This document shows, in pieces, positions 1-8,014 of a stretch of 37,704 nucleotides of DNA. Source of the stretch: Helicobacter sp. MIT 05-5294 (lineage in GTDB: Bacteria > Campylobacterota > Campylobacteria > Campylobacterales > Helicobacteraceae); contig NZ_JRPA02000015.1 in the NCBI RefSeq assembly GCF_000765675.1, positions 1 through 37,704 of the forward strand. The letters run 5' to 3'. The translations under genes and the position numbers were made by a program. The notes beneath the pieces were generated by a model. That model was not told the DNA's origin. It saw only the letters and a program-made list of their open reading frames with translations, and searched no databases. The stretch's first letter is position 1. Each line of letters begins with the position of its first letter.

Positions 1-250
1 TTGTTTTGTAGTTTTCTTAATTTTTTAGGACTTAATAGTTGCACAATAATAACCTCTTGAATGTTTATATAAGCTTGTATTGAAAATGAGACTTTTCAAA
101 CTTTTTAAATAATTTTCGCGGAAGTATAATCAAAAAAAAAAAAAACTAGCTTAAGAACCTAGCAAATTGGCGGGGTTTGCTAAAATATCTTTGGGATTTT
201 GCATTTTGTTTTGTCTGGCAATGACGCATATGTAGCAATTGAGTGCAAAG
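1..250. other. Non-coding spacer with A14 tract
   Basis: I see no gene here. The stretch holds one copy of a palindromic 22-bp repeat (78-99), a run of 14 A residues (132-145) and a short 'GGCAATGACGCA' word (about 215-226) resembling the REP-like words found in the later spacers. It lies downstream of the minus-strand cassette at 251-1067, so it may contain that cassette's 3' end. Confidence 0.5.
78..99. repeat. Palindromic 22-bp repeat, copy 1 (inverted relative to copy 2)
   Basis: Core TTGAAAATGAGACTTTTCAA (80-99): 7-bp arms TTGAAAA/TTTTCAA around a 6-nt centre TGAGAC. The 22 bases 78-99 are the exact reverse complement of 1167-1188, so the two copies form an inverted pair around the Panacea-like cassette. 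It could be an operator, a transcription-end hairpin or a recombination site; the sequence alone does not decide. Confidence 0.8.
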
Positions 251-541
251 CTACTCCATAATGATTGCCAAAACTTGTGATAATATTTCCTTATAGAAGC
301 TTTTTGAATCCCGCTCACTTTTGCTTAGTTGGTGAAATTGTTTTAAAACTTCTTGATTGAAACTTTTAATGCAGTTTATGGCTTTTTGCATCTATTCATC
401 GGTTGGCTTTTCGCTAAAAGATATTTCTTGCAAATTTAATTTCCTAATCTCGTCAGCGAAAGTCTTATAAATAAATTCTGCTAGATTCGGATATTTACTA
501 GCAAAATATCTAATAATTTGCATATTAATATTTTCATTCAT
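251..541 (-). pseudogene. Small ORF split by an in-frame TAG, downstream of Panacea-like gene
   Basis: The ATG at 541-539 lies one base after the TAG of the upstream gene, so translation should be coupled. The frame reads 49 codons (MNENINMQIIRYF...), meets TAG at 394-392, then continues immediately with ATG (391-389) for 46 codons (MQKAINCIKSFNQEVL...) to TAG at 253-251. Read through, it would be about 96 residues, lysine- and glutamate-rich with a helical look and no membrane segment. I recognise no family. Either it is a gene broken by one amber mutation, or two tiny ORFs with a TAGATG junction. Its place next to a SocA/Panacea-type gene makes it the natural candidate for a cognate toxin or partner, but that is inference from position only. 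Confidence 0.45.
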
Positions 542-542
542 T

Positions 543-1067
543 CTAAAATAAATGCTCGTATTCTTGGGATTTAATTTCTATTTTTGTGTTTTTGTATTTT
601 TCTTGCTGCAGTGTTAATCCATCAAGGTTTGAATCCATAGTCTTAAACAAATCTTCAAAATTATAAAGGCTAAAATCAAAATCTGCTTCAAAAGGCGTCA
701 TATTATAAATTTTTAAAGAATGGATATAATTTATTATTTTTTCAAAGAACTTTTCTTGGCTTTTATTATCAAATTTACTCAATCCATACTGCACCAAAAT
801 ATCATCCACTTCATCTTTGACATATTTTGGAATGTCTATTTTGTTTGGGTTTTCTAGGGCTTGCGCTATGCTTTTGCTAAAAGGACCATATAAATAGCTT
901 TGGAAAGTTATGCCTATGGATAATTTTTGGTATTTTTTGAAATGCTCCAATTCTAAAAGAAAAATGATTTTTTGATAGAGTCTAGCCCAAAGCTTATTAT
1001 TGCTTTTCTCATTAAGATAAGCTACAACTTGATTCAATTTTATTTCAGAAGCACTATCTAGTGGCAT
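543..1067 (-). CDS. Panacea/SocA-like (DUF4065-type) protein
   Basis: This is a 174-residue soluble protein. Its N-terminal half has the layout of Panacea/SocA domains: a helix with KLWARLYQKIIFLLELEHF (compare 'KLQKLLYF' in the family), then ITFQSYLYGPFSKSI, where the 'Y.YGPFS' motif (about residues 58-64) is the most telling part. Panacea proteins act as antitoxins or chaperone-like adaptors for diverse small toxins; SocA delivers SocB to ClpXP. The start is supported by an AAGGAAT ribosome site at 1077-1071. A well-formed promoter lies upstream (1099-1126). The gene is divergent from wecB and is followed after one base by a small broken ORF. The domain call rests on motif appearance only; a plain hypothetical protein cannot be excluded. 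Confidence 0.5.
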   Translation of the reverse strand: MPLDSASEIKLNQVVAYLNEKSNNKLWARLYQKIIFLLELEHFKKYQKLSIGITFQSYLYGPFSKSIAQALENPNKIDIPKYVKDEVDDILVQYGLSKFDNKSQEKFFEKIINYIHSLKIYNMTPFEADFDFSLYNFEDLFKTMDSNLDGLTLQQEKYKNTKIEIKSQEYEHLF

Positions 1068-1098
1068 TTTATTCCTTGAATAATAAAATATGTAACGA

Positions 1099-1126
1099 TT
1101 TATAAAAAAAATAGCTTAAATGTCAA
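1099..1126 (-). promoter_or_regulatory. Sigma-70-type promoter of the Panacea-like gene
   Basis: On the minus strand TTGACA (1126-1121) is followed after 16 bases by TATAAA (1104-1099). The predicted transcript start is near 1092, about 25 bases before the ATG. The spacer includes an 8-T run (1111-1104), common in Campylobacterota promoters. Confidence 0.6.
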
Positions 1127-1150
1127 ATCTTATACCACAAATACACCTAA

Positions 1151-1156
1151 TATAAG
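1151..1156 (+). promoter_or_regulatory. Possible -10 box of the wec glycan operon
   Basis: TATAAG preceded by AT-rich sequence sits 57 bases upstream of the wecB ATG. The predicted transcript start (about 1163) would fall at the edge of the palindromic repeat at 1165-1188, so that repeat could act as an operator or 5' leader hairpin. There is no clear -35 box, as usual for Helicobacter promoters. Confidence 0.35.
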
Positions 1157-1164
1157 CATTTCTG

Positions 1165-1188
1165 TATTGAAAAGTCTCATTTTCAATA
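1165..1188. repeat. Palindromic repeat, copy 2, upstream of wecB
   Basis: 9-bp arms TATTGAAAA/TTTTCAATA (1165-1173, 1180-1188) surround GTCTCA. The last 22 bases are the reverse complement of 78-99. It ends 24 bases before the wecB start, in the likely 5' leader. Confidence 0.8.
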
Positions 1189-1212
1189 GAAAGCAAAAAG
1201 GCGTTAGAGATT

Positions 1213-2352
1213 ATGAAAAAAGTTTTATTTGTGTTTGGGACGCGTCCAGAAGCTATCAAAATGGCTCCTTTGGTGTATACCTTTTTGAAAGATGACGCGT
1301 TTGAGGTGAGGCTTTGCGTGAGTGCGCAACATCGTCAAATGCTAGACCAAACTTTAGAATTTTTTTCCCTAACGCCGGATTACGATTTGGATATTATGCA
1401 AGCCAATCAAGATTTATTTGACATCACTTCAAGGATTCTACTTGGTTTGCGTGAGATTCTACGCGAGTATAAGCCTGATATGATTTTCGTGCATGGCGAT
1501 ACGACTACTGCATTAAGTGCTTCTTTGGCAGGATTTTATGAGAGGATTCCTATCGCGCACATTGAAGCCGGGCTTAGGACGCGTCATCTTTATTCTCCAT
1601 TTCCAGAAGAAGCGAATCGCCAGATGATTGATGTATTGGCGCAGTATTATTTCGCCCCGACAAAAACTTCAGCGGATAATCTCTCTTTAGAGGGCAAAAA
1701 CCAAGCAAACATTTCTATTAGCGGAAATACCGTGATTGATGCGCTTTTTCTTGCGCTTGAACTTATTGAAAAGAATCCCAACCTAAAAGCAAAAATCAAA
1801 CAAGACTTGTCCCTGCATTATCCTCTGAATGACAAAAGAAAATTTATCCTTGTAACAGGGCATAGAAGAGAAAATTTCGGTGAGGGATTCGTCAATATTT
1901 GTAAAGCCATTAGACAAATCGCGAGTGAAAATCCAAAAATTGATATTGTTTATCCTGTGCATTTAAATCCCAATGTGCAAGGCGTTGTGAAAAGTTCCCT
2001 TGCGGGTGTTTCTAATATATTTTTGATTCCGCCTCTAAACTATGAGCATTTTGTTTATTTGATGTCTTGTTCGCATTTGATTATGACGGATTCCGGCGGG
2101 ATTCAAGAAGAAGCCCCATCGCTTGGGAAGCCCGTTTTGTTAATGCGAGACAATACAGAGCGACCCGAAGCTTTGGAGGCGGGGGTTGTGAAGCTAGTTG
2201 GCACGAATGTGGAGAGGATTGTTAGAGAGACCCAAAGCCTCTTGGACAATCCCGCGCACTATGAAGCAATGTCCAAAGCTATTAATCCCTATGGCGACAG
2301 CAAGTCTTGTCAGAAAATTTTAAATTTTATCAAACAAAGGAATCAAAGGTGA
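1213..2352 (+). CDS. wecB: UDP-N-acetylglucosamine 2-epimerase (non-hydrolysing)
   Basis: This 379-residue cytosolic enzyme interconverts UDP-GlcNAc and UDP-ManNAc, the first step towards ManNAcA-containing surface glycans. It matches the family over its full length: FGTRPEAIKMAPL (8-20), HGDTTT with Asp96, HIEAGLR with Glu118, PEEANR with Glu132, GHRREN with His217, and DSGGIQEEAPSLGKPVL near the C terminus. Those four acidic/histidine positions correspond to the catalytic residues known from the E. coli enzyme. It is the first gene of an overlapping operon: its TGA (2350-2352) overlaps the GTG start of wecC by 2 bases. The partner wecC next door strongly supports the function. Confidence 0.95.
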   Translation: MKKVLFVFGTRPEAIKMAPLVYTFLKDDAFEVRLCVSAQHRQMLDQTLEFFSLTPDYDLDIMQANQDLFDITSRILLGLREILREYKPDMIFVHGDTTTALSASLAGFYERIPIAHIEAGLRTRHLYSPFPEEANRQMIDVLAQYYFAPTKTSADNLSLEGKNQANISISGNTVIDALFLALELIEKNPNLKAKIKQDLSLHYPLNDKRKFILVTGHRRENFGEGFVNICKAIRQIASENPKIDIVYPVHLNPNVQGVVKSSLAGVSNIFLIPPLNYEHFVYLMSCSHLIMTDSGGIQEEAPSLGKPVLLMRDNTERPEALEAGVVKLVGTNVERIVRETQSLLDNPAHYEAMSKAINPYGDSKSCQKILNFIKQRNQR

Positions 2353-3569
2353 AAGTATGTATGATAGGACTTGGTTATATTGGGTTGCCTACTGCCGCTG
2401 TTCTTGCCAAAAACGGCGTAGAAGTCTTAGGGGTGGATATTAACCCTAGCGTTGTGGAGAGTATTAATCAAGGCAAAGTGCATATCGTAGAACCCGACCT
2501 TGATGCGTTGGTCGCAGATTGTGTCCAAAAGGGCAATCTCAAAGCAAGTTTAGAGCCACAACCCGCCGATGTTTTTATGATTTGTGTGCCAACGCCTTTT
2601 AAAGAAAATCACCAGCCCAACACGGATTATATACAACAAGCCACAAAAGCAATTGCGAAATACCTCCAAAAGGGCAATCTCGTGCTTTTAGAATCCACTT
2701 CGCCTGTTGGCACGACGATAAAAATCTCCCAATGGCTTGAAGAAGCAAGGCAAGATTTGCGATTCCCACATAATCATGAGAATCCCGATATTTTCATCGC
2801 CCATGTGCCAGAGAGAGTATTGCCGGGATTTATCATCAAAGAGCTTGTTCAAAACGACCGAATCATCGGCGGAATCACGCCCCAATGCACCCAAAAAGCC
2901 ATAGAACTTTATCGTTTGTTTGTCCAAGGTAAATGTATCGCCACAGATTCAAAAACCGCTGAAATGTCAAAGCTCACAGAAAATGCTTTCCGCGATGTAA
3001 ATATCGCTTTTGCTAACGAACTCTCCCTCATCTGTGAAAAGGCAGGAATTGATGTTTATTCGCTAATTTCCCTTGCCAATCATCACCCGCGCGTGAATAT
3101 TTTAAAGCCCGGTTGTGGCGTGGGTGGGCATTGCATCGCCGTAGATCCTTGGTTTATCGTATCGGATTTTCCACAAGAATCCAAACTCATCAAAACCGCG
3201 CGAGAAGTCAATGACTACAAAACGCAATTTGTGCTTGAAAAAATTAGAAAAAAATCACAAGACAAGAATTATTCAAAAATCGCCCTTTTAGGACTTGCCT
3301 TTAAGCCTGATATTGACGATTTGCGAGAATCTCCCGCGATGAAAATCGCTCAAATGCTTATTTGCGATTCTAAAACAGAGTTTTTTATCGTAGAGCCACA
3401 TATCCAAACTTTGCCCCAAAGCCTAGCCCAGCCAAACGCGAAGCTTTCTACCCTGCAAGTTGCCCTAGAAGAATCCCAACTAGTGATTATTTTGGTAGCG
3501 CACAAGGCGTTTTTGGATATTAAAACTTCCAAAGAAGTTTTGGATTTCGTCAATGTAAAAGGAAATTAA
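2349..3569 (+). CDS. wecC: UDP-N-acetyl-D-mannosamine dehydrogenase
   Basis: This NAD-dependent enzyme oxidises UDP-ManNAc twice to UDP-ManNAcA in the cytosol. I chose GTG at 2349 (406 residues): it overlaps the wecB stop, is preceded by AAAGGAAT (about 2337-2344), and puts the Rossmann motif VCMIGLGYIGLP at the very N terminus. A TTG at 2307 would add 14 residues that merely read wecB in another frame. Family landmarks are ESTSPVGTT, VPERVLPG, AEMSKLTENAFRD with catalytic Lys208, and KPGCGVGGHC with the nucleophile Cys262, then LGLAFKPDIDDLRESPA in the C-terminal domain. It ends with TAATG shared with the next gene, so coupled translation is likely. Confidence 0.93.
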   Translation: MKVCMIGLGYIGLPTAAVLAKNGVEVLGVDINPSVVESINQGKVHIVEPDLDALVADCVQKGNLKASLEPQPADVFMICVPTPFKENHQPNTDYIQQATKAIAKYLQKGNLVLLESTSPVGTTIKISQWLEEARQDLRFPHNHENPDIFIAHVPERVLPGFIIKELVQNDRIIGGITPQCTQKAIELYRLFVQGKCIATDSKTAEMSKLTENAFRDVNIAFANELSLICEKAGIDVYSLISLANHHPRVNILKPGCGVGGHCIAVDPWFIVSDFPQESKLIKTAREVNDYKTQFVLEKIRKKSQDKNYSKIALLGLAFKPDIDDLRESPAMKIAQMLICDSKTEFFIVEPHIQTLPQSLAQPNAKLSTLQVALEESQLVIILVAHKAFLDIKTSKEVLDFVNVKGN

Positions 3570-6500
3570 TGGACGCCAAAGAGATTATAAGCCTTACTTT
3601 AGAAGCAGAAAATATTGACTATCAGCTTTATTTGCCAAACCACGATACGGATTATATCCAAAAAGAAATCGCAACTAAGAGAATCCCTTATGAATACCTA
3701 ATGCTACAAGACTTACTAAGAAGAAGCAGTGAAGAAGACATCATCGTAGATATTGGTGCAAATATCGGCAATCACACCTTATTTCTTGCTGCGAATTCTC
3801 GCTTTGTTTATGCCTTTGAAGCGAATCCTATTTTGTTTGAAATTATGTCAAAAAGCATTGCAATCAATGGCTATGAAAATCGTGTGAAATTATATAACTT
3901 TGGCATTTCTAATGCTACTTGTAAGGCGAAATTTGCGACTTTAAACGAAGCAAATTTAGGCGGACAATCTTTGTGTATAGATGAGGGCGGAGAGATTCCT
4001 TGCGTGCCACTAGATTCTGTTAGTTTTCATAAAAAAGTCGGAATCCTCAAAATTGATGTAGAGGGTATGGAGATTGCGGTGCTAGAGGGTGCGAGGAAGA
4101 CCATTATGCAACACCGCCCTTTACTCTACATAGAAGCCCTAAACCACCAAGAGTTTAAAGCCCAAAGTAGAATCCTATCGGATTTAAAATATGCTTATGT
4201 AGATACTTTTAATGCCTCACCAACACATCTTTTTGTCCCAGAAGAATCCATTAGCCAAAAAGAGATTTGCCAAAATATTTTCGCGCACCAAGTCTTGGAA
4301 TCTTATCGGATAACGCAATCTCTAAACTATGCCAAAAAACTCCAAGAGACTCTCAATAAAAAGGATTCTACGCTCAACGCACTCATACAAAGAAACATAG
4401 AGCTAGAATCTAACTTGGAAAAAATGCGAGAGAATCTCTTAGGTATGCAGGAGCGCAATAGAATCTTAAAACAAGAGAGCGACAAATACAAAGCAAACTT
4501 TTTGGGAATGCAAGCAAGAAATGAAGCCATACAATATGAACTAAAATGTAAAGCACAAGAAGTCGAGCGCACCAAAAACACCTTATCTTTTAGAATCGGA
4601 AATCGCCTCATTCGCTCCACAAAATCCTTTAAAACCTTTATCACATTGCCTTATGGATTCTATAAAGACTATCAAGGCTTCAAAAAATCCAAGCACAAAC
4701 TTGCCACACGCGAAATTCAAAGATTCACAAGAGTTAAAGGAAGAGAAGCACCACAAGTGGAGTTTGGCGGCACAAAGCCAAGTGAGCTAAAAATCGCTTG
4801 TATTATGGACGAATTTACCTATCATTGCTTCAAGGACGAATGCGCGTTATGCCAACTCACCTTTGAAAATTGGCGGGAGGAAATCGCCAACTTCAAGCCG
4901 GATTTACTCTTCATAGAATCCGCTTGGAAAGGCAAAAACGATTCGTGGTTTCAGAAGATTAGTAACTGCCATAGCGAGTTAGTCGCGCTAGTAGAATGGT
5001 GTCATACGCAAAAAATCGCGACGCTGTTTTGGAATAAAGAAGACCCTGTGAGTTTTGGTGTTTTTCTCCCTGTGGCGCAAATCGTGGATTTTGTTTTCAC
5101 TACCGATATGGATTGTATTCCACAATACAAGCAAAGCGTGGGGCATGATAGGGTTTATTTGCTGCCCTTTGCCGCGCAACCCTCCGTGCACAATCCGATA
5201 GAAAAATACACACGCAAAGACGCCTTTAACTTCGCAGGTTCGTATTATGCGCGTTATAAAGAGCGACAAGCAAACTTCGCTTCGCTTATTGAAGCTGTTA
5301 AACAATTTAAAGTTGTAGAAATCTACGATAGAAACTATGAAAATCCAAATCCGCTTTATGCTTTCCCAGAAACCTATAAAGAAATGATTATTGGCAAACT
5401 CTATCCGCACGAGATAGACCAAGCCTACAAAGGCTACCGATTTGGGATTAATATGAATACTATCAAGCAATCCCAAAGTATGTTTGCAAGGCGCGTGTTT
5501 GAACTCCTTGCTTCCAATACACTTGTTGTTTCAAACTTCTCTAGGGGGCTTAGGACATTTTTTGGCGATTTGGTGGTTGCTTCTGATGAGCAATCCGAGC
5601 TGATGAAAATGCTAAAGCCCTATTGTGAAGATGAGATTCTTTATAAAAAGCTTAGATTGCTAGGGTTGCGCAAAGTAATGCAAGAACACACTTACACGCA
5701 TAGGCTTTGCTACCTCATAGACAAGATTTTTCACAAGTCTTTCGCGCCTAAGCGTCCGCAAGTGCTTTTGGTTGGAGTTGCCAACACAAGCGAGGAATCC
5801 CAAGCGATATTAGAATCCTACACCAAGCAGACTTATACGCAGAAGCGTTTGTGTTTGATTGCGCCTCAAGAGATACAAGAATTAATCCAAAAAGAAGCGC
5901 AAAAAAATCAAGAGAGTGAAGATGTGCGTTATTTCGCCAACACACAGGAATTTTTAAGCTATTTAGAATCGCAAAATGCAAACGCAGAAGAAACTTTCAT
6001 TGGTAAGCTCAACGCGCAGGATTATTATGGGGAGAATTATCTACTAGATTTGATGTTGGCGACTAATTATAGCAGTGCAAATGCCTTTGGCAAAGCGACT
6101 TACTATAAGGCAGAATCTAGCACAATCTTGCCTATAAACGCAGGGAAAGAATACCAAGAAGTAGAATCTTTAGCTTTAAATTGCGCGGTTGTGCGATTAG
6201 GAGCGTTAGAAAACGCTAAGTTGGAATCCCTTTTGGGTGGAGAGTCTTTAGAAGTAGAAAATATGCTAAGCCTTGATTGCTTTAACTACTGCAAAGGCGG
6301 AGTGAATGCAAATAAGCAAGATTTAGAAAAATATGTAGAGGATTTACGCCTTACAGACCAAGGAATCACGCTTGAAAAGCTAGAAAATCTAAGTGCGAGT
6401 TTCCACGCACAAGAGCAGAGAATCCTACAAAATGACGCACTTAAACAATTCAGTGGCGAAGAGTTTTATTCTCTCTTTGACGCACCGGCTTCTTCTAGGG

Positions 6501-8014
6501 TTTCCCTTAGTAGTGATAATGAGCAGATGTGCGTTAGCGCGACCCTAGCACATGGGCAGCATTCTTATTTTTATACCCAAAAAACATTCAGCAGAGAAGA
6601 GCTAAATCTCGTGGATAATAATCAAGTGTTTGTCTCTATGAGCGAAAATACATTAGAAGAAATCCGCGCTGTTTTTGAGTTTCAAGACAAAAAGGGAGAG
6701 AAAATTTCCCATAGTATTCATGGCATTAATAGTGTAAATTCCATTAATGTCATCGCGCTTTTGATACCAGAGGATTGCGCGTTTTTGCGATTGGGATTCA
6801 AAGTTGTGGGGAAAGGAGAAGCACGCATCGCGCAAATCGTGTTTGGAATGACGCAGAGCTTCCCTTATTGTTTCGCGGGTAAATCCAAAAAGCTTGTCTT
6901 AACCAAGCAATACCCAAGCTACCAAGATCTTTACAAATACGGCTTCTTGCACTCACGCCTTAGAGCCTACAAGCGAAGCGGAACGCTCGTAGATGTCTTT
7001 AGAATCAACAACAAGCCCGATATTCTCTACCGAGAGTTTGAAGGTATTGATGTTGCGTGTGGGGATAATCTCGTGCTAGAGCAAACCTTGCAAAGTGGGC
7101 AGTATGACCAAGTTTTAGTGCATTTGCTAGACCAAAATATGTGGAAAGTGCTAGAAAAATTTATCGACAAAATCAAAGTTACGGTATGGGTGCATAGCGC
7201 GGAGATTTCAGTATGGCAGAGACGCTCTTATGAGTTTGAGCGACTAAGTGAGAGTGAGATAGAGCGGCAGAAGAAGCTAAGCGATGCGCGTGTGAAGTTT
7301 TGGAATAAGATTCTTGTAAAAGAATCACACCCTAATTTGCATTTGGTGTTTGTTTCAGAACATTTAAAGAACGAATCTTTGGGTGATTTGGGGATTACTT
7401 TAGACCCTTCCAAATATTCTATCATTCATAATTTCATTGATTCGGGGATTTTTCCTTATCACGAAAAAAGTTTAGGGTTTGAGAAAAAAATTTTGAGCCT
7501 CCGGCCGTATCATTCGCGTAAGTACGCGAATGATACGGCAGTTAAGGCAGTGGAAATTTTATCTCAAAGAGGCTTTTTTGATGACTTGAAATTCCACTTT
7601 ATAGGCGATGGGGACTTGTTTGATGCAATTACAGAACCGCTTAAGAAATTCCCCAATGTCCGCTTGGAGAAGAGATTCCTAATCCAAAGAGAAATTGCAC
7701 AATACCACCGCGAATACGGCATATTCCTATGTCCTACGCGACACGATTCGCAGGGTGTCTCGCGCGATGAGGCGATGTCTAGCGGACTTGTGCCTATCAC
7801 CACGAGTATTGCAGCGATTCCGGAGTTTGTCGATGAGCATTGTGGGATATTGATAGAGCCAGAAGACGCACAAGGCTTAGCAGACGCGATAGAATCTCTC
7901 TATAAAAACCCGCAAAGATTCTTAGAGTTGTCCAAAAATGCAAGTGAGCGTGTGAGAAAGCAAAGCAACTTCCAAAACACAATCCAAAAAGAATTGGAAC
8001 TTATCAATGGCTAA
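3569..8014 (+). CDS. Giant FkbM methyltransferase / CgeB-type GT / GT4 fusion
   Basis: This 1481-residue protein is without doubt a multi-enzyme fusion for glycan assembly. Residues about 40-215 form an FkbM-type SAM methyltransferase: VDIGANIGNHT (60-70), YAFEANP (81-87), LKIDVEGMEIAVLEGA (160-175). Residues about 250-335 are a charged heptad-like coiled coil. A short 'FRIGNRLIRSTKSF' linker resembles the KLG-type tails of the following genes. Residues about 405-720 resemble CgeB/Glyco_trans_1_2 glycosyltransferases (SQSMFARRVFELLASNTLVVSN). About 730-1150 is weakly defined, with a beta-rich, possibly carbohydrate-binding stretch. About 1190-1481 is a GT4-type domain (FHFIGDGDLFDAI, FLCPTRHDSQGVSRDEAMSSGLVPI). 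Start TAATG overlaps wecC; AAGG lies upstream at 3558-3561. Substrates are unknown. Its end overlaps the next gene by 8 bases. Confidence 0.8.
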   Translation: MDAKEIISLTLEAENIDYQLYLPNHDTDYIQKEIATKRIPYEYLMLQDLLRRSSEEDIIVDIGANIGNHTLFLAANSRFVYAFEANPILFEIMSKSIAINGYENRVKLYNFGISNATCKAKFATLNEANLGGQSLCIDEGGEIPCVPLDSVSFHKKVGILKIDVEGMEIAVLEGARKTIMQHRPLLYIEALNHQEFKAQSRILSDLKYAYVDTFNASPTHLFVPEESISQKEICQNIFAHQVLESYRITQSLNYAKKLQETLNKKDSTLNALIQRNIELESNLEKMRENLLGMQERNRILKQESDKYKANFLGMQARNEAIQYELKCKAQEVERTKNTLSFRIGNRLIRSTKSFKTFITLPYGFYKDYQGFKKSKHKLATREIQRFTRVKGREAPQVEFGGTKPSELKIACIMDEFTYHCFKDECALCQLTFENWREEIANFKPDLLFIESAWKGKNDSWFQKISNCHSELVALVEWCHTQKIATLFWNKEDPVSFGVFLPVAQIVDFVFTTDMDCIPQYKQSVGHDRVYLLPFAAQPSVHNPIEKYTRKDAFNFAGSYYARYKERQANFASLIEAVKQFKVVEIYDRNYENPNPLYAFPETYKEMIIGKLYPHEIDQAYKGYRFGINMNTIKQSQSMFARRVFELLASNTLVVSNFSRGLRTFFGDLVVASDEQSELMKMLKPYCEDEILYKKLRLLGLRKVMQEHTYTHRLCYLIDKIFHKSFAPKRPQVLLVGVANTSEESQAILESYTKQTYTQKRLCLIAPQEIQELIQKEAQKNQESEDVRYFANTQEFLSYLESQNANAEETFIGKLNAQDYYGENYLLDLMLATNYSSANAFGKATYYKAESSTILPINAGKEYQEVESLALNCAVVRLGALENAKLESLLGGESLEVENMLSLDCFNYCKGGVNANKQDLEKYVEDLRLTDQGITLEKLENLSASFHAQEQRILQNDALKQFSGEEFYSLFDAPASSRVSLSSDNEQMCVSATLAHGQHSYFYTQKTFSREELNLVDNNQVFVSMSENTLEEIRAVFEFQDKKGEKISHSIHGINSVNSINVIALLIPEDCAFLRLGFKVVGKGEARIAQIVFGMTQSFPYCFAGKSKKLVLTKQYPSYQDLYKYGFLHSRLRAYKRSGTLVDVFRINNKPDILYREFEGIDVACGDNLVLEQTLQSGQYDQVLVHLLDQNMWKVLEKFIDKIKVTVWVHSAEISVWQRRSYEFERLSESEIERQKKLSDARVKFWNKILVKESHPNLHLVFVSEHLKNESLGDLGITLDPSKYSIIHNFIDSGIFPYHEKSLGFEKKILSLRPYHSRKYANDTAVKAVEILSQRGFFDDLKFHFIGDGDLFDAITEPLKKFPNVRLEKRFLIQREIAQYHREYGIFLCPTRHDSQGVSRDEAMSSGLVPITTSIAAIPEFVDEHCGILIEPEDAQGLADAIESLYKNPQRFLELSKNASERVRKQSNFQNTIQKELELING
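7504..7539. repeat. Perfect 17-bp inverted repeat inside the GT4 domain coding region
   Basis: Arms GCCGTATCATTCGCGTA (7504-7520) and its exact reverse complement (7523-7539) are separated by just AG. The reading frame is open through it and encodes PYHSRKYANDTA in the nucleotide-sugar-binding half of the GT4 domain. Such a long exact hairpin is unusual inside a gene. Confidence 0.9.

Noticed and set aside
78-99. Fur box reading of the palindromic repeat
   Set aside because: TTGAAAA..TTTTCAA superficially resembles Fur sites, but the centre and spacing do not fit a Fur pattern I can name, so it is left as an unassigned repeat.
2307-2348. Earlier TTG start of wecC
   Set aside because: Would add 14 residues encoded inside wecB; GTG 2349 has the ribosome site and the family-typical N terminus.
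4988-5476. 162-codon minus-strand frame
   Set aside because: Antisense to the 1481-residue glycan protein, no recognisable motif.
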